Assembly (NCBI GenBank): GCA_029990175.1
Contig: JARKIP010000051.1
Location: 124,001 to 188,000, forward strand
Origin: Petunia secreta
Lineage: Eukaryota; Streptophyta; Magnoliopsida; Solanales; Solanaceae
Length of the DNA: 64,000 nucleotides
Direction: 5' to 3'
The notes beneath the pieces were generated by a model that saw nothing but the letters and a program-made list of their open reading frames with translations, was not told the DNA's origin and searched no databases. The translations under genes were made by a program, and so were the position numbers. This document shows positions 22,928 through 35,042 of this stretch, piece by piece (positions within the stretch are counted from its first letter, which is position 1; the number at the start of each line of letters is the position of its first letter).

Positions 22928-25426
22928 TGACACGACCCGAAATTCGGCTAGGCCGTGCGGGCACCCGACATCCTCCCCTAGACTCGTCGGGCGAACCCTT
23001 ACCAATTAAATTAGTAAAATAAATATAATTCAATTCATAACTAAGAACAAGACTAAAAAAAACACAGACATACTGATACCTCTAAGCTGTACAAAAGAAA
23101 TTACAGCTAACTACCCAACATACTAGGTTTAGGGCTATCCAGACTAGACATCTAAGAGTACAAAAGAAGACAGATACCTCCTGAAGGGAGCAGAATGCAA
23201 CTGAAATAATAAACAATAAACTGGTGGCCATCCGGAATAAAGCTGGCTCACCCTGACAGCTGAAGTCGTCTTCGCTCCTGAACAACGTGGCGAACTCAAT
23301 CCTGGAGCGAACCTGCCGAAACGAAATAGATAGACAAGAAACAAACAACAAACAAGGGTGAGTCAAAAGGACTCAATAAGTGGGGCAGACTAGCCACCTC
23401 CAAGAATAGGATAGCTAGCCAGGGAGAAGAAACAGATAAACCAAATTCCTTTTATTTAAATTACAAAAAGGCAGAGCCATATAATAACTAGAAACACGTA
23501 TGAAACCTTAAACTCAGCCAGGAATACGAGCCAGAAACATATCAACAAATAAGCAATGCACGTATGAGCAGAACAGTAGTTATGTACCACAAGTCTACGC
23601 AATGGTATGAAAATGAAATGAATGAGATGAAATGAAATCTGATGCAAAGGGTCACATGTGCCCGTCCTCCCATCTCGAAGCGGAATACTCCTGCATTCGA
23701 GGGGAATCCAATCTGATAACCAACTGGAGCGGAATACTCCTGCTCCTGGGGCGGAATACTCCTGCACCCGATATAATATAAACCAGAGGCGGAATACTCC
23801 TGCACTCTCTTGGGGCGGAATACTCCTGCACCCGATATAATGTAAAGCTGAGGCAGAATACTCCTGCACTCAATATCTGACATAAGAGCGGAATACTCCT
23901 GCTCCTAGGGCGGAATCCTCCTACCCTCAATATGATACAATGGAGCGGAATCCTCCTGCTCCTGGGGCGGAATACTCCTGCACCCAATATGATATGCAAT
24001 GTAATGCATATGAATGCAATGTGATGCAATAATAACCCTTCGCCGGTGCGGGACTCTCATCGACAGCCGGGAAGTAGATGCCAACTCACAGCCAGGGTAC
24101 AATGCTCAAATCCTCAATGCAATACCAACAATAGGACATAACAGATAATATACAATGTAAATCCAAAGCTAAGGCGTAATTAGTACGCCTATCGGCAGCT
24201 ACACACGTAAGGAATACGTGGTAGAAAATCCACGAGGCCAGGTGCCTCCAAAGAAATGGATATAAACACTTACCTCGTTCCGAAGTTAACATTGCTACCC
24301 AACAACCGCTTTATTCTCTGAATTCATTGCCAAACGATCCTACTGTGTTCAATAAGCAGAAAAATATATCACATTAGGCTAAAGGTTTCATTCCTCACAT
24401 ATTAGGGCAATCCAGGTAGGAACCTAATACCCTATTCGCATACGCAATACGCAGGCCAGGCCTATGTACAGGGTTTAAGGTCACATAACCAAACCCCAAA
24501 TAAATTACATTTATATGTTGCCCATAACTCACTGAGTACGAATATATAATCAATTCCATTATCGGGATCCATTTGACCCTTTAAAATATTAATTGAACTT
24601 ATTAAAACGATGTCTAATATTCCAAGTTTTACCGTTAAAACATATTCAAAGACACGTAATAAACTCAAATAATGCGTTAAGATCATTACCTGAATGTTTC
24701 AGGGTAAAAATTCTACTTTTCTCCGGCCCCTTTTCTTATTTCCTGGCATTTTTTCCAGTGTCTCTGTCACTGTCTCGTTTCTATTCTTGTTTCTGTATGT
24801 ATGTACTTATGTTTCTCTGAAAAAACGTTGAAATGCGCAGGGATACATATCCCACAACCACCGCCCACTTTTTTTTAATCTTTTGCTTTCCTTTTTGTAT
24901 TTTGTCTTTTTTTTTCCATTTTGTCTTCCTTTTTTTTTTCTTTTCGCAACGAAAATTAAAATGATACTCGACGATATGCGAAATAATTTCAACTTTTGCA
25001 TACAAGTTATACAAAATATATGTAACATACTCGCGAAGGCGGATTTCAAATTGGACTCCCGAAACTCAAGATGCGAATTTAAATGAAAAAGGTCAAATTA
25101 TTTAACTTTCGGCATTTTAGCGGAAACTAGCCGAACAACATCGAAATTCACTTTCGAAAGTTCATAAAGGTCATAAATAATCATACGAACCCAACGGCAC
25201 TTTCGAATTTCGAATCGGAGCTCATTCGGCAAAAACCGAGCTCGAAAATCTCCTTTTAATATTAATCACCAATAAAAATTGAAACCTTCTTCCGATGCCT
25301 ACCAAACGAGGTCTGATTTTGCTCAAATTTTACAGACAGGTTCTAATAGACATTACGAATATTTTAAAATTATCGGCACGCCAATCGGAGTCCTAACTTC
25401 CGAAACGACTGACCGAGGTCGTTTCA
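22928..25426 (-). repeat. Complete inverted LTR of the nested element
   Basis: 2499 bp, from TGACACGACC to GGTCGTTTCA as read on plus, i.e. a full LTR on the minus strand. It is followed at 25427 by ttctcctccact, the inverted polypurine tract also seen forward at 22425-22436. Contains the minisatellite in inverse form (about 23680-23990) and a pyrimidine tract at 24880-24950 corresponding to the purine tract at 27907. Confidence 0.9.
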
Positions 25427-27031
25427 TTCTCCTCCACTTAAACTCTCGTTCGTCCTCGAACGAGCCTAAGTCTAAAGCAAGATTCACGCTGATAGGAAAA
25501 GAACTTGCACGACTTTCATTAACTATCCCACAGAATTTTTTTTTTTAATTACAAAATCAAAATTATAACACGCATATCGAACTTTTGGATAAAAACATAG
25601 CTGGATAATATTCTAACACCATTGCCCGAGCATATTCTGACTACACTGAGCCTTCCTCGATCACGAGAAGAGAGTTCTACATTTTCGAAACAAAGATACA
25701 CGAACTCTGAATGGATTAACATGATTCAGCCGATAATTATCTCTTCGATATACCTTTCAATATAGAACAGGTCGATGGAACTAAGAATTAACTCACGCTT
25801 GATGCAATAGAGGGAACTTTTGAAGTACCTTGTCACTACTCACTATAGAAGATTTGATACAAGCTATATTATTTTTACGAATGCACTATGCAATATCTCG
25901 GTTGATTTTACTGTTGTTTCGCAAGCTCCTTGTGGGAATGTAGTTACTCATATCTAATGTATATCAAAGGTTCATCTGAACAGGGTCTATCATATAAAGA
26001 TAAGGATCATGCAAATACTACTGGATAGTATGATGCAGACCAGGAATGATCTTCAGACTGAACATCTACTTCAGGGTATTGTCTTTGAATTGGAAATATT
26101 ATGACTTGAAAAAGTAAATATAAAAGAGACATGTAGTTGGCCATGAGCTGAGGCAGAATACCAGCAACAAAGTTGATTACATGAGTACTTACAACGCTAA
26201 AGTAACCTCTCAAGGAGTTGAGGTATGAATGAGATATGCCAATGATGGATGGACGACAAGCTGCACTAGACCTTTAACTCTAAATTTTTTCATGAAGTAA
26301 AATAACGTCAATATGAGGATCCAGTTCTGGTTGAATACAGACAGATAGCCAGAAGAAAATCGGAGTCACCATACAGGGTTACTACTGACAGTGTTCTCAT
26401 GTATAAAGATAGACTTTGAGTTTCTGATGTTGCAGATTTACGTGGATAGATTATGATGGAGGCACATTATTCCAAATACAGTATTCATCCAGGTTCGACT
26501 AAGGTGTACCATGATCTTAAACAGATTTATTGGTGGGACGAAATGAAGTGTGACATAGCAAAATTTGTGGGTTAGTGTTCTAATTGCCAGCAAGTTAAAG
26601 TCGTGTCATCTTTCTAGACTTTATGCTTTCAGCAGGTAGGTACGTATATATGATCAGGTTGCCAGCTTATCTCTGTCATTAATAGATTATTAGTGGGTTT
26701 AGCAATGATCGAAACTCATTGTAGATTTCTGCCGTGGCCTTACTTTGGGTCGTGAGAAAAGTGGTATCAACACCTCAGAGATTTAATATCACCATTCAGT
26801 ATTTAGAGGAAGACTCCTCCACTTAAAGCACAAACTCATCCAGCCATTTGAATAGGAATAACCATCCTCGCAGAGTCTGCTGGACTAAAGAAGATTTAGG
26901 TAAAAGCTGAACGTAGGCAGACCTAAGCTACCAACTACACTTTCGAGTTGCCAAACAGCTGCAACCTTCAAGTTCACAACTCCATACCTTTGCCGTAAAT
27001 ACCACCGCCTGATGGATGGTACTTCTATATA
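25427..27031. pseudogene. Scrambled internal region with a gypsy integrase fragment
   Basis: 25427-25840 and about 26740-27025 read on minus as consecutive parts of the family's 3' internal region (compare 22070-22436 and 21810-22080 on plus). Between them about 0.9 kb lies in the opposite orientation. On plus at 26455-26600 it encodes an integrase zinc-binding motif: EAHYSKYSIHPGSTKVYHDL, KQIYWWDEMKCDIAKFVG and CSNCQQVK, with in-frame stops. No complete protein remains. Confidence 0.75.
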
Positions 27032-27901
27032 AAAATTCCGCCTCTGGTTTATATTATATCGGGTGCAGGAGTATTCCGCCCCAGGAGCAGGAGTATTCCG
27101 CTCCAGTTGGTTATCAGATTGGATTCCCCTCGAATGCATGAGTATTCCGCTTCGAGATGGGAGGACGGGCACATGTGACCCTTTGCATCAGATTTCATTT
27201 CATCTCATTCATTTCATTTTCATACCATTGCGTAGACTTGTGGAACATAACTACTGTTCTGCTCATACGTGCATTGCTTATTTGTTGATATGTTTCTGGC
27301 TCGTATTCCTGGCTGAGTTTAAGGTTTCATACGTGTTTCTAGTTATTATATGGCTCTGCCTTTTTGTAATTTAAATAAAAGGAATTTGGTTTATCTGTTT
27401 CTTCTCCCTGGCTAGCTATCCTATTCTTGGAGGTGGCTAGTCTGCCCCACTTATTGAGTCCTTTTGACTCACCCTTGTTTGTTGTTTGTTTCTTGTCTAT
27501 CTATTTCGTTTCGGCAGGTTCGCTCCAGGATTGAGTTCGCCACGTTGTTCAGGAGCGAAGACGACTTCAGCTGTCAGGGTGAGCCAGCTTTATTCCGGAT
27601 GGCCACCAGTTTATTGTTTATTATTTCAGTTGCATTCTGCTCCCTTCAGGAGGTATCTGTCTTCTTTTGTACTCTTAGATGTCTAGTCTGGATAGCCCTA
27701 AACCTAGTATGTTGGGTAGTTAGCTGTAATTTCTTTTGTACAGCTTAGAGGTATCAGTATGTCTGTGTTTTTTTAGTCTTGTTCTTAGTTATGAATTGAA
27801 TTATATTTATTTTACTAATTTAATTGGTAAGGGTTCGCCCGACGAGTCTAGGGGAGGATGTCGGGTGCCCGCACGGCCTAGCCGAATTTCGGGTCGTGTC
27901 A
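27032..27901 (+). repeat. Partial LTR forming the right inverted arm
   Basis: The last 870 bp of the LTR in forward orientation. It is almost identical to the reverse complement of 22928-23797: an unintended 94-codon frame is the same, residue for residue, in both arms (27464-27748 plus, 23082-23366 minus). Two single-base differences were noted in the stretches compared by eye. Confidence 0.9.
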
Positions 27902-28849
27902 GTTTTCAAAAGAAAAAGAAAAAAGAAAAGAAAAGAAAGGAAAAAAAGAAAAAGAGAAAGGAAAAGAAAAGAAAATAAAAGGGAGGCGGCGGCTAAGCTC
28001 ACCCTTAGCTAAAACCATAGAATAGAAATGGAAACAAGAAATGAGAAAGGGATAACGAACAAAGAAAGGGGCGAAAAAAGAAAGGAAAAGGAAGAGGAAA
28101 AAAATAGAATTTTCATCCCAAAACATCCATGTAATAATATTAATTCATTATTTCACTTTAATACGTGTGTTTGAATACATTTTAAGGGTAGAAATCATGA
28201 TATTAGTCATCGTTTTAATAAGTAAAATTGATAGTTTAAAGGGTTAATTGGACCCCGATAATGAAATTGATTATATATTCGAATTCAGGAAGTTATGGAC
28301 AACCCATAAATATAATTTATTAAGAGTTTGGTTATGTGATTTTGAACCATGTACATAGACCTGTACTGCGTATTGCCTATGCGAATCGGGTGTCGAGTTC
28401 CTGACCGGATTGTTCTAAGATGTAAGGAATGAAGCCTTTAGCTTTATTTGATTTATTTTTCTGCTTATTGAATAAAGCGGGATCATTTGGCAGTGAATCC
28501 AAAGGAAGCGGTTGTTGAGTAGCAATGCTAACTTTAGAACAAGGTAATTGATTATATCCATTTCTTTGGAGGCCTTTGGCCTTGTAGATATTCTACCACT
28601 TGTCCTTACGTGTATAGTTGCCGAAAGGCATACTTATTATGCCTTAGTTTTGGATGTACACTATATATTATATGTTATGCCTTGTTGTTGGCATTGCATT
28701 GAGCATAGAATTATTGTACTCTGATTGTGAGTTTGACATATACTTCCCGATAGTCGATGAGAGTCTCGCGCCAGTGAAGGGTTATTATTGCATCATACCA
28801 CATTCATGTGTATTATGCTTTCTAATTATGGGTTGCTATGTAATATACT

Positions 28850-29335
28850 GAGTGCAGGAGTAGTCCACCTCAGCTTTACATTATCTTGGGTGCAGGAGTA
28901 TTCCGCTCTTCTGTCAAATACTGAGTGCAGGAGTATTCCGCCTCAGTTTTATATTATCTCAGGTACAGGAGTATTCCGCCCCAGGAGCAGGAGTATCCCA
29001 CTCTTATATCAGATACTGAGTGCAGGAGTATTCTGCTTCAGCTTTATATTATCTCGGGTGCAGGAGTATTCCGCCCCAGGAGCAGGAGTATTTCGCTCTT
29101 ATGTCAGATGCTGAGTGCATGAGTATTCCTCCTCAGCTTTATATTATCTCGGGTGCAGGAGTATTCTGCCCCAGGATTAGGAGTATTCCCCTCTTATGTC
29201 AGATACTGAGTGCAGGAGTATTCCACCTCAGCTTTATATTATCTCGGGTGCAGGAGTATTCCGCCTCAGGAGTAGGAGTATTCCGCTCAAGTTGGTTATT
29301 AGATTGTGTTCCCCTCGAATGTAGGAGTATTCCGC
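28850..29335 (+). repeat. LTR minisatellite, 3' LTR copy
   Basis: About fourteen GCAGGAGTATTCCGC words in the same ~95-bp super-unit as the 5' LTR copy at 18136-18605, with different unit losses and gains. Confidence 0.85.
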
Positions 29336-29718
29336 TTCGGGACGAAATTATGGCCATATGTGACCCCATTGCATCATACTGCATTCATTCTATTTCATTG
29401 CACCGGTGGTTGTGTATTGTGTGATTATAGTGCGATGCTTGTGTATGTGTCATGTATTTCTGATTGTTGATATGCTCGGAATACCTATATGTTCTGTCTA
29501 TCTTATGTCCCTGGTTATTTATGAGTTTATGGTTCCATATGTGTTTTCAGTTATTATCTGGCTCTGCCTTTTTTGGTTGAGATAAGGTGAACTTGGTTTA
29601 TCTTCTTTTCTTCTCCCTGGCTAGCATATCTACTTCTTCGAGGTGGCTAGCCAGCCTCCACTTATTGAGTCCTTTCGACTCACCCTCTGTTTGTTTCTTG
29701 TCTATTTATTTTGTTTCG

Positions 29719-30190
29719 GCAACGATTGTACCCTCTACAAATATAAATGGCCGAATTAAGACCCTTTCCGCATATAAAAATACTTTTTTACAATATATAA
29801 ATTTTGTTTATAAAAATTAAACACACTTGAATATTTTGATATAATCTTAATAATTTATAATTGTATAGTTACACAATTAGGTAAAAAGGTTAGAGTCGTT
29901 AATTTGGGCTTTGCCCCGTGGACTGGCCCGACCAAACCTCATATTTGATGAGGCTGGGTTAAGATTTTTTTAGCCCAATCAACATCGAGGCTTTCTAGCC
30001 CGACCCAAGTTGGCCCGCCACCCCGTGAGGCTTGTCCGAGGTTGGGCAAGGCCAACCCACGGGCCAAATAAAAAAAATCAAAATTTTATACCCACTGGCA
30101 ACTCATCAAAGCTTACCAAGTTTGAGGCTAGATATCAAAATATATATCCTGCCTTGATATTTCCTGACGTAAACATATAAAAATCTAATA
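29719..30190. repeat. Tandem repeat unit 3, right part, and start of unit 4
   Basis: After the truncated gypsy LTR the sequence re-enters the array at the position equal to about 5124 in unit 2 (acgattgtaccctc... then ggccgaattaagaccc). About 1.2 kb of unit 3 is therefore missing between 6597 and 29719. A fourth unit begins near 30140 and is broken at 30190 by MITE 4. Its continuation (actaatactaaaaacttaat) is found directly after that MITE at 56072. Confidence 0.8.
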
Positions 30191-30317
30191 CTCACTCCGT
30201 CCCAAAATGAGTGTCTACCTTTCCTTTTTTGTTTGTCCCAAAATGAGTGCCTCTTTCCATATTTGGTAACTCTTTACTTTCAAAATTTGTTTTGGACCAT
30301 AAGATTTAAAGACACTG

Positions 30318-30360
30318 GGGAGAGTGGCATGGCAGGACTTGCCAAGTCTTTTTTGAGTAG
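30318..30360. repeat. Left terminal inverted repeat of the MULE
   Basis: Starts GGGAGAGTGG right after the 9-bp duplication AAGACACTG. It aligns with the reversed right end over about 40 positions, best in GGACTTGCC...TCTTTTTTG. Confidence 0.8.
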
Positions 30361-31285
30361 AAAAAGGCTCAAGTTTTAAACATGAAATCTAGGGTCCTCA
30401 TTTAATTTGTGGTTTTAACCATCTAACATTCCCACCCAATGTTTTGTAAGTTACACAATAATCCATGTATAAAAGCTTGTCTTTTGCAAAATTTGGCCAT
30501 TGACCTAGCCACTTCCCTCACTCCCCTCCCCCCCCCCCCCCCCATTTTCCCTCCATTTTTTCCCCATTCCATTCCCGCCGAAAGTTCCGCCATAGTTGTT
30601 GAGCTTCCTTTCCTAGATCAAAATAATACTCATTCCACCATAGATGCTGAGCTTATTTACTAAATATCCTTTCCAGTTTAGGCAATTCAAGCTGAGACCA
30701 CCCACATTTGGGTTATATGGCATTTTGATAAATCTGATCGTTTCTTATCCATTAAAAGGGAAATCTTGTTCCTCTAATTTTAATCATATCAATCCAGTTA
30801 TCTCCGGTAAGTGTAATAGCTTTAGAACATGTTTTGAGCTATTTTTGTTGATTCGAGGTTGTTACGGATTCAATTCCTCCGAACAATCTGCCTGAAATTC
30901 CAAACATCATTTCGACGCTCCTATGGTCGTAATTGTAATTCCAAACATATAGCTAGCATTTTACACGGCGTATGTATTTATTGGAATTTTCACAGATAAT
31001 GTTCGGAACATCCTAGTAGATGTTTGAGCGTTCTGTTAGCAGTTTGGAACATCTTGCATTAAGCAACGAAAAAGTATAAGGTGATGTTCAGAACGTCTAA
31101 TCTGATGTTCCAAACGAGCAACATTGACGTTTGGAACATCTTGCATTAAGCAATGAAAAACTGTAACGTGATGTTCAGAACGTCAACAGAGATGTTCCAA
31201 ACGAGCAAGTGAGGTTTGGAACATACTGTATAAATATTAGTAATACTAATAGCTGGTCATTCCAATTTATTGCAGGTGACCATCG
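30361..31285. other. MULE left non-coding region, promoter side of the transposase
   Basis: No gene. Holds a C-tract (30528-30543) and, from 31000 to 31235, a dense cluster of the palindromic motif and its half-variants (GTTCGGAACATC, GTTTGGAACATC, GTTCAGAACGTC, GTTCCAAACGAG), eight or more in 240 bp. Just before the start codon a splice acceptor-like ttattgcag (31268-31275) suggests an intron in the 5' leader. Confidence 0.7.
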
Positions 31286-33170
31286 ATGGGTGACGTTATA
31301 TTAGGAGTTAATTATCAAGGTGAATGGGTGGTGCGTTCTAAATGTTTTGCTTGGGTTCCGAAGGTTAAAGAGTCAAGACCCATTCTTGTGCCTAGAGTTG
31401 TTACGTATGATGTTATACTTAACAAAATCATCAAAAGTTGGGGGATAAGAGACAATCTGATGGACATTTGCATTACTTACATGCTGAGTGTTGCTGCAAA
31501 TCAAAAGACTCCTCCCGTTACAAAAGAAATGATGATGATGTACACCTTTATATGACTAACGTTGATCGAAATGGTGCTAGGCCCACTCTAAGGGTAATTG
31601 TGGTTTCTACGACGGAGTAATGTGTTGGTTCTAATGACCAAGAAATGACAAATAGTGGAGGGCATGATTTTAGTCAGTGATTGGATGACTTACATGAAGA
31701 AGTAGAAGAAGACAAAGGAGGAGAGGTAGAAGAAGACAAACGAGGTGTAGATGTAGATGAAGAAAAAGAAGAAGAAGTAGATGTAGAGGAAGATCTTGCC
31801 ATTTATACCCCTGTGTTTCCAACACAAAGCAGCGAGCCGATATTTCAGTTCGTCGATGGCACAGGTTTTGAAAAAGGTACGACTTTCACCAATAAGAAAG
31901 AACTGGTCACCAAATTGAAGATTACAGCAGTTAAACATCGTTTTAATTACAAAGCATTGAAGAATACTGCAAAGATTTTTAATGCTAGATGTTTAGATGT
32001 GAAATGCAAATGGTGGTTAAGGGCAATGAGGTATAAAAGTAATGATAGGTTCTACATTAGCGTTTACAATAACTTGCACACATGCGGTGTCCAACATCAT
32101 TCCAGTCATAATTCACACGCCTCTGCCCAGATAATTGGTGAGTTCATGAAAGGTAAATATTTAATGGGAAAAGGTAAAACCACAAAAGCTGTCAGGGAGT
32201 CCCTTAACAACAATTTTGGTTGTAAGGTTAACTACTGGAAGTGTCTTAGGGGCGGTCAATTTGCAAAAGCTTTGACAAGGGGAACACATGAGAAAGGTAT
32301 TGAAATTCTTGATGCTTATGCTTATATGGTTAGGAGTAAGAATCCAGGAACCAAGACAGATTTGAGGCTTTCTAGCACAGGGAAGTTCTTGTATTTTTTT
32401 CCTCTCTTATGGAGCGTGGATCAGGGGATTTACTTACGTGAGAAAAGTCCTAGCCGTTGACGGTACACATTTGTCTGGCGAGTATGGAGGGGTGTTGTTG
32501 TCTGATGTTGCTCAGGATGCAATGAGTCACGTATTCCTTGTTGCCTTTTGTGTTGTAGACAAAGAGTATGACGCCTCATATGAGTTTTTTTTTTTTCGAA
32601 CAATTACGCTGCATAGTTTCAGATAGTGAAGAGTTGTGCATTGTTTCGGATAGACATCCGAGCATCTCGAAAATGGTTGCCCAAGTGTTTCCTTCTGCAC
32701 ACTATGGAGTTTGCATGTGGCACCTAGGTGAAAGCATCAGAACAAAGTTCAGTTTGGAATCAGTCTTCATAAATAGTACACTGCAGCAAAGGCATACAGG
32801 GTAGAGGAATTCACTAATGCTATGAATGAGATCAGGACTATTGATTGGAGGGTAGCGAATTATCTTGAAAATGTTGTTGGCTATCATAGATGGAGCAGAT
32901 TATATTTCCCAGGAAACAGGTAAAGTATAATAACAAGGTCTGATATTACTGTCTGCTTTCAATATGTTCCAAACGTCACACTACGCGTTCCGAACATAAC
33001 ATATATGTGCCAGAACATTATGAGGAAATTTTATTTTCTATTGATGTTCTGAACCTCTTATTGTCATTCTGAACGTATGCTTCATGTTAGGAACATCATG
33101 AATGTTCCGCACTTCTTATTCCTATATCTGCACTTGTACTTTACGTTAGGAATATCTTTTGATTATTATA

Positions 33171-33246
<76 letters not shown>

Positions 33247-33980
33247 ATAGGTTTCAAGTTATGACATCAAACATAGCTGAGTCCATTAACTCCATGCTGA
33301 AGGAGACAAGAGAATACCCCATTGCTGCACTCTTGAAGGATATAGGTAGGAATTTTGCGGAAAAATTCCACACTAGGGCTATGAAGTTAATCAACCACCC
33401 AAATTTATGCGTCCCAGACGTTGAAATAAAAATAAGGAAGAATAAAGAAGCGGGAGACAAGCTAGTTGTCAACAGGAAGGGAACTTATGGTTTCGAAATT
33501 ATTAGTCCAGGGTATGAGGCAGAAGTTGATCTATATGAGAGGACATGTACATGTAGGGAGTTTGATCTTGATCAGTTACCTTGTGTACATGCTATGGCAG
33601 CAATTAGTGGGTTGCATGGCGATGAATATGGAAGTAGAGTGTATGAATAGACTTCCAGATATTACACAACACAAGCATACATCATTGCCTATGCAGAGCC
33701 TGTCAATGCAGTGCCTCCTAAAGAATCATGGGTCGTCCCTGCTGAATAGATACTTTATCCAGTGCCTCCGCCCCCAAAGCCGAACAACCGTGGAAGGAGA
33801 AGGGTTAACCGGATTCGATCTATTGGGGAACGTCTTCCAAAGAGGAGAAATAAATGTGGCAACTGCAAGAGATATGGTCACAAGAAAACTACATGCCCCG
33901 TTGTTCGTAGTGGAACTGAGGCTACAAGCAAGCCTACAAATAGAGTTTGTGAATTGGACGAAGCATCGTCCTCGTTATAA
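31286..33980 (+). pseudogene. MULE transposase (mudrA type), frameshifted
   Basis: Would cut and paste the element. In order: an N-terminal domain (31286-31600, GVNYQGEWVV and VHLYMTNVDRNGARPTLRV), an acidic linker (31690-31800), a MuDR zinc-binding domain (31830-32140, CLDVKCKWWLRAMR with NNLHTCGVQHH), the MULE catalytic region (VDGTHLSGEY near 32455; IVSDRHPSISKMVAQVFPSA near 32645; CMWHLGES), a SWIM finger (CTCREFDLDQLPCVHAMAAI near 33550) and a zinc knuckle (CGNCKRYGHKKTTCP near 33860). Frame changes in T-runs at 32395 and 32585, plus stops near 31550, 33650 and 33750, disable it as it stands. Confidence 0.9.
32921..33250 (+). other. Transposase intron carrying palindrome motifs and (TA)n
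   Basis: The coding sense jumps cleanly from YFPGNR (before GTAAAG) to FQVMTSNIAESIN (after TTTAATAG), so this 330-bp segment is an intron. It contains about eight variants of the TGTTCSGAACA motif between 32960 and 33155 and a TA microsatellite at 33168-33243. The neighbouring exons have almost none. Confidence 0.8.
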
Positions 33981-34550
33981 TTTCGATTATTTGGATTATT
34001 TGGATTTCTATTTGAATTGCATAATGGACTTTTCGTCCTACTTGTATAAGTTATATTGTGTTCATATTTGCTTTAATAGTTTCTTAATTTATGTTGTGCA
34101 CATATTTGCTTTACTGCATCTTTTGCAATTATGTTGTGCACATATTTGCTTATTGTTCGCAACACATCCAATGTTGTTTAGGATATTACATTTGATGTTC
34201 CAAACGATGTCAACGCATGTGAAAGCTTGTGAGGTCTTTATTTCACAATTCATAGTCATAGCATTTACCAAGTGCTACCTTAGAGAAAATGTTCGGAACA
34301 TCTTGTCGATGATATTATAGTATACTTTTATACGTGACGTTCCGCAAGCTATTCAAAATTTAAAAGACATAAACGGCTACAATGAACAGTTGGGATGCCC
34401 AAATACCAATACACCAAACGGCTAAAACACAAGTTGGTTGCTGCAACAGTCACGTCAAAACACATGCACACTTGTAAATATGTGTCCCTTCATTTGCCGC
34501 GGCCATTGAAAAAGGGGTGCAATAGAAATTAAAAGCCACTTCAAAACATC

Positions 34551-34558
34551 TATAAATA
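34551..34558 (+). promoter_or_regulatory. TATA box of small gene A
   Basis: TATAAATA, preceded by an upstream region (34340-34430, words AAACGGCTAC, CAAATACCAATACACCAAAC) that is clearly homologous to the region before small gene B (49280-49340). A palindrome half-site (GACGTTCCGCAAGC) lies at its upstream edge near 34338. Confidence 0.7.
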
Positions 34559-34778
34559 CCTCCTTGAAGAATACCCAATTCACAATTTAATTCGCATTAA
34601 CCAAGTATCAAGTTCAGTTTTCACTAGTTTCTATCAAGGAAGAACAAGTTGAGGTACTCAAGTTTTCCATATTTTCTACGTTTTTCATGAGACAATTTCA
34701 AAATCTAATCGGTTTATAATTCCTTAAACATAACTCCACTTTGAATCTTTTCTAAATTTTGAACAACTTTTCATGCAG

Positions 34779-35042
34779 ATGGCCAATAATGCATTTAACG
34801 ATCCATGGAATAAGTACCACCGAGTTCGAGAGCCTCCAAACAAGTCGCTTCCAGCAAGACTGCTAGACGTGAATTTTGAAGTTGTTGACATCAAGGAGGT
34901 AGCAGATAATTGTGAGAGGTCCATTCAAACACCTGAGACAAAACTTGAGTAGATGCAATTGCAGTTAGATCGGATTGAGAGGGTTTCACAAAATCAATTC
35001 GGTGGAGGGCAAAACAATAATGAAGACGCTATTATATATTAG
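34779..35042 (+). CDS. Small MULE protein A (unknown), with internal stop
   Basis: 87 codons from an ATG lying directly behind a splice-acceptor-like catgcag. A leader intron from about 34652 (gtactc) is plausible. The predicted product starts MANNAFNDPWNKYHRVREPP and is hydrophilic, with helical LQLDRIERVSQN near the end. A TAG at 34950 interrupts the frame at codon 58. It shares its promoter with small gene B but protein similarity is weak. Function unknown. It could be an exon of a longer lost gene. Confidence 0.45.

Larger units (their letters stand above)
22928..27901. mobile_element. LTR element with inverted LTR ends and intact target duplication
   Basis: Flanked by GTTTT on both sides (22923-22927, 27902-27906). 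The left end is the reverse complement of the LTR's 3' terminus (TGACACGACCCG). The right end is the same 3' terminus in forward orientation (GGGTCGTGTCA). Left LTR is complete and inverted (22928-25426), followed by an inverted polypurine tract and inverted 3' internal sequence. Right piece is only the last 870 bp of the LTR (27032-27901). A normal copy would end with the LTR start, TGAAACG. See findings. Confidence 0.85.
17381..29718 (+). mobile_element. Decayed Ty3-gypsy element, plus strand, with nested insertion
   Basis: 5' LTR remnant 17381-19365, tRNA-Met primer site, a gag region, about 1.8 kb of degenerate internal sequence without recognisable reverse transcriptase or integrase, a polypurine tract (AGTGGAGGAGAA, 22425-22436) and a 3' LTR starting TGAAACGACC at 22437. 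The 3' LTR is split by another element (22928-27901) and truncated at 29718. The 5' LTR lacks its first several hundred bases. Loss of pol suggests a non-autonomous or strongly deleted copy. Confidence 0.85.
22437..29718 (+). repeat. 3' LTR of the plus-strand gypsy element, split and truncated
   Basis: Two pieces: 22437-22927 and 27907-29718, interrupted by the element at 22928-27901 with its duplicated GTTTT. The right piece contains a purine tract (27907-27985), the LTR minisatellite (about 28850-29335) and stops at TTTCGGCA (29718-29722 region), where the array unit resumes. Other copies continue with ggttcgctccagg at this point, so about 400 bp of the LTR end is missing. Confidence 0.85.

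Noticed and set aside
23082..23366. 94-codon minus frame identical to one at 27464-27748
   Set aside because: The identity comes from the inverted LTR arms, not from selection on a protein.
27736..28126. Lysine-rich frames near the purine tract
   Set aside because: Encoded by the low-complexity purine tract of the gypsy LTR; the corresponding tract at 24880-24950 gives the mirror frames.
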